A stretch of 6,934 bases of DNA, from assembly GCA_005883245.1 (NCBI GenBank), contig VAXT01000037.1, positions 1 through 6,934 on the forward strand, in the 5' to 3' direction. Below are positions 5,906 through 6,934 of this stretch, piece after piece (the stretch's first letter is position 1; each line of letters opens with the position of its first letter). The DNA is from Actinomycetota bacterium (GTDB taxonomy: Bacteria; Actinomycetota; Thermoleophilia; Gaiellales; Gaiellaceae). The notes beneath the pieces were generated by a model. It was not told the DNA's origin. It made no database searches and saw only the letters and a program-made list of their open reading frames with translations. A program made the translations under genes and the position numbers.

Positions 5906-5932
5906 CTGCGCACCACTTCCGCTAGGCGGCTC

Positions 5933-5938
5933 TACACT
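5933..5938 (+). promoter_or_regulatory. Probable -10 element of the tRNA-Ala promoter
   Basis: TACACT lies nine bases before the first base of the tRNA, close to the TATAAT consensus and at a spacing that would start transcription at or just before the mature 5' end. No convincing -35 box occurs 16-18 bases upstream; the TTGACT at 5902-5907 is 25 bases away, which is too far. Confidence 0.4.
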
Positions 5939-5947
5939 TTCTTCAAC

Positions 5948-6020
5948 GGGGCGTTAGCTCAGCTGGGAGAGCGCCGGCTTTGCAAGCCGGAGGTCACCGG
6001 TTCGATCCCGGTACGCTCCA
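5948..6020 (+). tRNA. tRNA-Ala, anticodon TGC
   Basis: A complete 73-base cloverleaf. The acceptor stem is GGGGCGT (5948-5954) with ACGCTCC (6013-6019) and includes the G3:U70 wobble pair, the key identity mark for alanyl-tRNA synthetase. The D arm begins GCTC and contains the AGCTGGGA loop. The anticodon stem CCGGC/GCCGG encloses the loop TTTGCAA, with anticodon TGC at 5981-5983. The T arm is CCGGTTCGATCCCGG. The discriminator is A at 6020; the 3' CCA is not encoded beyond it and must be added by the nucleotidyltransferase. Confidence 0.98.
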
Positions 6021-6030
6021 TCACCGAAAG

Positions 6031-6054
6031 CCCCGCTACGGCGGGGTTTTCTCT
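6031..6054 (+). terminator. Intrinsic terminator of tRNA-Ala
   Basis: CCCCGC at 6031-6036 pairs perfectly with GCGGGG at 6041-6046 around a TACG tetraloop, followed by TTTTCTCTT. This is a classical rho-independent terminator, 10 bases after the tRNA. Confidence 0.93.
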
Positions 6055-6556
6055 TGCCAAAGAGTTTGCAGATCATTCAGGATGCTCAGCTTTGGAACGA
6101 GCTGGAAACCATTGGCACACTAACAATGGAGCGGTGCAGGGCCGTCTGCTCCGGCCAGCGCCCGGCACGGCTTGCCGGCCTTCGTCGTACCGCTGCACCC
6201 CGGGCCGTGGAGCGCTTTCTTACCGCTCGTCATGAGTGCCAAGAAAGTTACACAACCAAGCCTTCGGCCGAGCTTGACCGCCTACTGCGACAGTCGGAGG
6301 TCGGCTCGTTTTTGGCTCAACCGTGCGGCTCTGATGGGCCATGGAACCGCTCTGCTGACCCTGCCGGTGGGGGCTCCACCGCGCAAGGTCTCGAGCTCTT
6401 CGGCGAATCTTTCGAGCGCCGTGAAGATGAGCGCGCGGCTTCGCGATACAGACCCCGGGATGTTCCGGTCCGCCTCCCCGGTGGGGTCAGGGCGGACGAG
6501 GAGCGCTTGCAACTCACCGCCAGAGTAGAAGCGGGGGCTTCGGGAAGAACGACGGT
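6055..6556. other. About 500 bp with no convincing gene; many short dyads
   Basis: This stretch is less GC-biased than the rest and no frame has a convincing protein signature. The plus-strand frame open from TTG 6054 to TGA 6560 has many A/T-ending codons and no recognisable motif, although its stop overlaps the next small gene as ATGA. A minus-strand frame is open from 6569 to a TAG at 6284-6282. It has better third-position GC and a protein-like segment (RALIFTALERFAEELETLRGG), but its only start is a TTG at 6512 without a proper ribosome binding site. It could be a gene remnant. Several hairpins are present: 6109-6114/6124-6129 (CCATTG/CAATGG), 6162-6167/6173-6178, 6365-6370/6376-6381, and 6468-6474/6491-6497 with an inner CCCC/GGGG. 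A structured RNA or a decayed insertion next to the tRNA are both possible; I cannot choose. Confidence 0.4.
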
Positions 6557-6715
6557 ATGAATGTCGCCCTCATTGTGATCGTGCTCCTGATGTTGTTCGC
6601 ACCGTTCGTTCTCGTTGGCGTGTTGTTCGTCTGGGGTGCGGCGAAGGACGGGCAGGAGGACAGGGCAGTGCAACGGCGTCTCGGGATCCGACGCCGGACA
6701 CGGCTCGGTCGCTGA
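6557..6715 (+). CDS. 52-residue single-span membrane protein with basic tail
   Basis: ATG at 6557, TGA at 6713-6715. After MNV comes an uninterrupted hydrophobic segment (ALIVIVLLMLFAPFVLVGVLFVW, residues 4-26), then a hinge (GAAKDGQED) and a strongly basic C-terminus (RRLGIRRRTRLGR). This arrangement predicts one membrane helix with the tail in the cytoplasm. GGGAAG at 6542-6547 gives a ribosome binding site with a nine-base spacer. The long hydrophobic helix followed by a charged tail is unlikely by chance, but its codon use is less GC-biased than that of the main genes. I do not recognise the family; no partner is obvious. It lies between the poorly coding stretch and the doubtful frames at the window end. 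Confidence 0.5.
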   Translation: MNVALIVIVLLMLFAPFVLVGVLFVWGAAKDGQEDRAVQRRLGIRRRTRLGR

Positions 6716-6726
6716 GTGCGGAATGA

Positions 6727-6864
6727 GTGCGGCGACCAACGCCACGGCCCGGCGAGACGTGGCGCGTTCTGTTCGCTGACATCAAGGAGGCCGTGACGTA
6801 CTGCCCGGAGCGCGCCGTGCGGGAGTTCGACGACGCGGCGTCGAGCTCTGTGAGCGGGTACTAG
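6727..6864 (+). CDS. Doubtful 45-codon frame, unknown
   Basis: GTG at 6727 to TAG at 6862-6864 would encode 45 residues. The second half (FADIKEAVTYCPERAVREFDDAAS) looks protein-like, with a helix-forming pattern and GC-ending codons, while the first ten residues are an arginine/proline mix typical of non-coding GC-rich sequence. GCGGA just upstream is a weak ribosome binding site. It may be a small gene, a remnant of a longer gene whose start was lost, or chance. No family recognised. Confidence 0.25.
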   Translation: MRRPTPRPGETWRVLFADIKEAVTYCPERAVREFDDAASSSVSGY

Positions 6865-6934
6865 GAGGGAAGCGGGCGCTCGGCCAGTCCCCAATTGCGG
6901 AGGACGTAGAGCTCCTCGTGGACGGTGCCCGTGC
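6861..6934 (-). CDS. Probable 3' end of a minus-strand gene (runs off the window)
   Basis: Reading the minus strand from the window edge, one frame gives TGTVHEELYVLRNWGLAERPLPS and then TAG at 6863-6861. Nearly all third codon positions are G or C (about 20 of 23), and the segment has the look of a regular C-terminal helix. The other minus-strand frames give Ser/Arg/Pro-rich noise. Only 23 residues are visible, so no family can be named. The plus-strand frame over the same bases also stays open but has weaker third-position bias and no start codon. Confidence 0.45.
   Translation of the reverse strand, partial: TGTVHEELYVLRNWGLAERPLPS

Noticed and set aside
5902..5932. TTGACT at 5902-5907 as the -35 box of the tRNA promoter
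   Set aside because: The spacer to TACACT is 25 bases, too long for a sigma-70 type promoter; TTGACT also overlaps the LysR stop codon.
6054..6560. A 168-codon plus-strand frame after the tRNA terminator
   Set aside because: Third codon positions lack the GC bias of the real genes, the product has no motif, and the TTG start lies in the terminator tail. Only the ATGA overlap with the next small gene speaks for it.
6863..6868. AGGAGG as a ribosome binding site near the window end
   Set aside because: No ATG, GTG or TTG follows at a workable distance on the plus strand.
1..6934. CRISPR array, transposase, complete insertion sequence or phage integrase
   Set aside because: No regularly spaced direct repeats, no terminal inverted repeats around a gene and no recombinase or transposase motif were seen on either strand.

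Overview
The window is GC-rich with strongly GC-ending codons, closely packed genes and many GTG/TTG or ATGA-type starts. It carries a RskA-like anti-sigma factor with an ECF sigma factor, a PF06262-type mini-zincin and several tiny membrane proteins, and its tRNA lacks an encoded CCA end. Together these suggest a chromosomal segment of a high-GC actinobacterium, possibly of the Thermoleophilia (Gaiellales/Solirubrobacterales) type. The phylum is an inference from style and gene content.

Layout. (1) 1-978: the tail of a NicO-type nickel/cobalt transporter, followed one base later by a second Ni/Co-transporter-like membrane protein with a histidine-rich loop. (2) 1022-2366: a membrane anti-sigma factor (zinc-binding N-terminus, one membrane span, RskA-like outer domain), then its probable ECF sigma factor. 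This is the reverse of the usual sigma-then-anti-sigma order. (3) 2380-4708: a tight same-strand run of ornithine carbamoyltransferase, rhomboid protease, a 110-residue HExxH metallopeptidase, a 29-residue membrane peptide and an 80-residue charged helical protein. Spacings are 13 bp, 0 bp, ATGA overlap, TAATG overlap and 30 bp, so the genes from the anti-sigma factor onward may form one long transcription unit. (4) 4727-4945: a strong hairpin between convergent genes, a 40-residue membrane protein on the minus strand, and a short divergent control region. (5) 4946-5905: a LysR-type regulator. (6) 5948-6050: tRNA-Ala(UGC), with the G3:U70 identity pair, and a classical intrinsic terminator. 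(7) 6055-6934: a less GC-biased, poorly coding stretch of about 500 bp, then a 52-residue single-span membrane protein, a doubtful 45-codon frame, and the probable 3' end of a minus-strand gene running off the window.

How the parts may work together. The two transporters probably handle Ni2+/Co2+. The anti-sigma factor should hold the sigma factor at the membrane until a signal destroys or releases it. The rhomboid protease and small metallopeptidase in the same gene run make proteolytic control of the anti-sigma factor worth testing, but nothing in the sequence proves it. The LysR protein sits divergently from the 40-residue membrane protein, which is the obvious candidate target. No CRISPR array, complete insertion sequence or clear defence system is visible.
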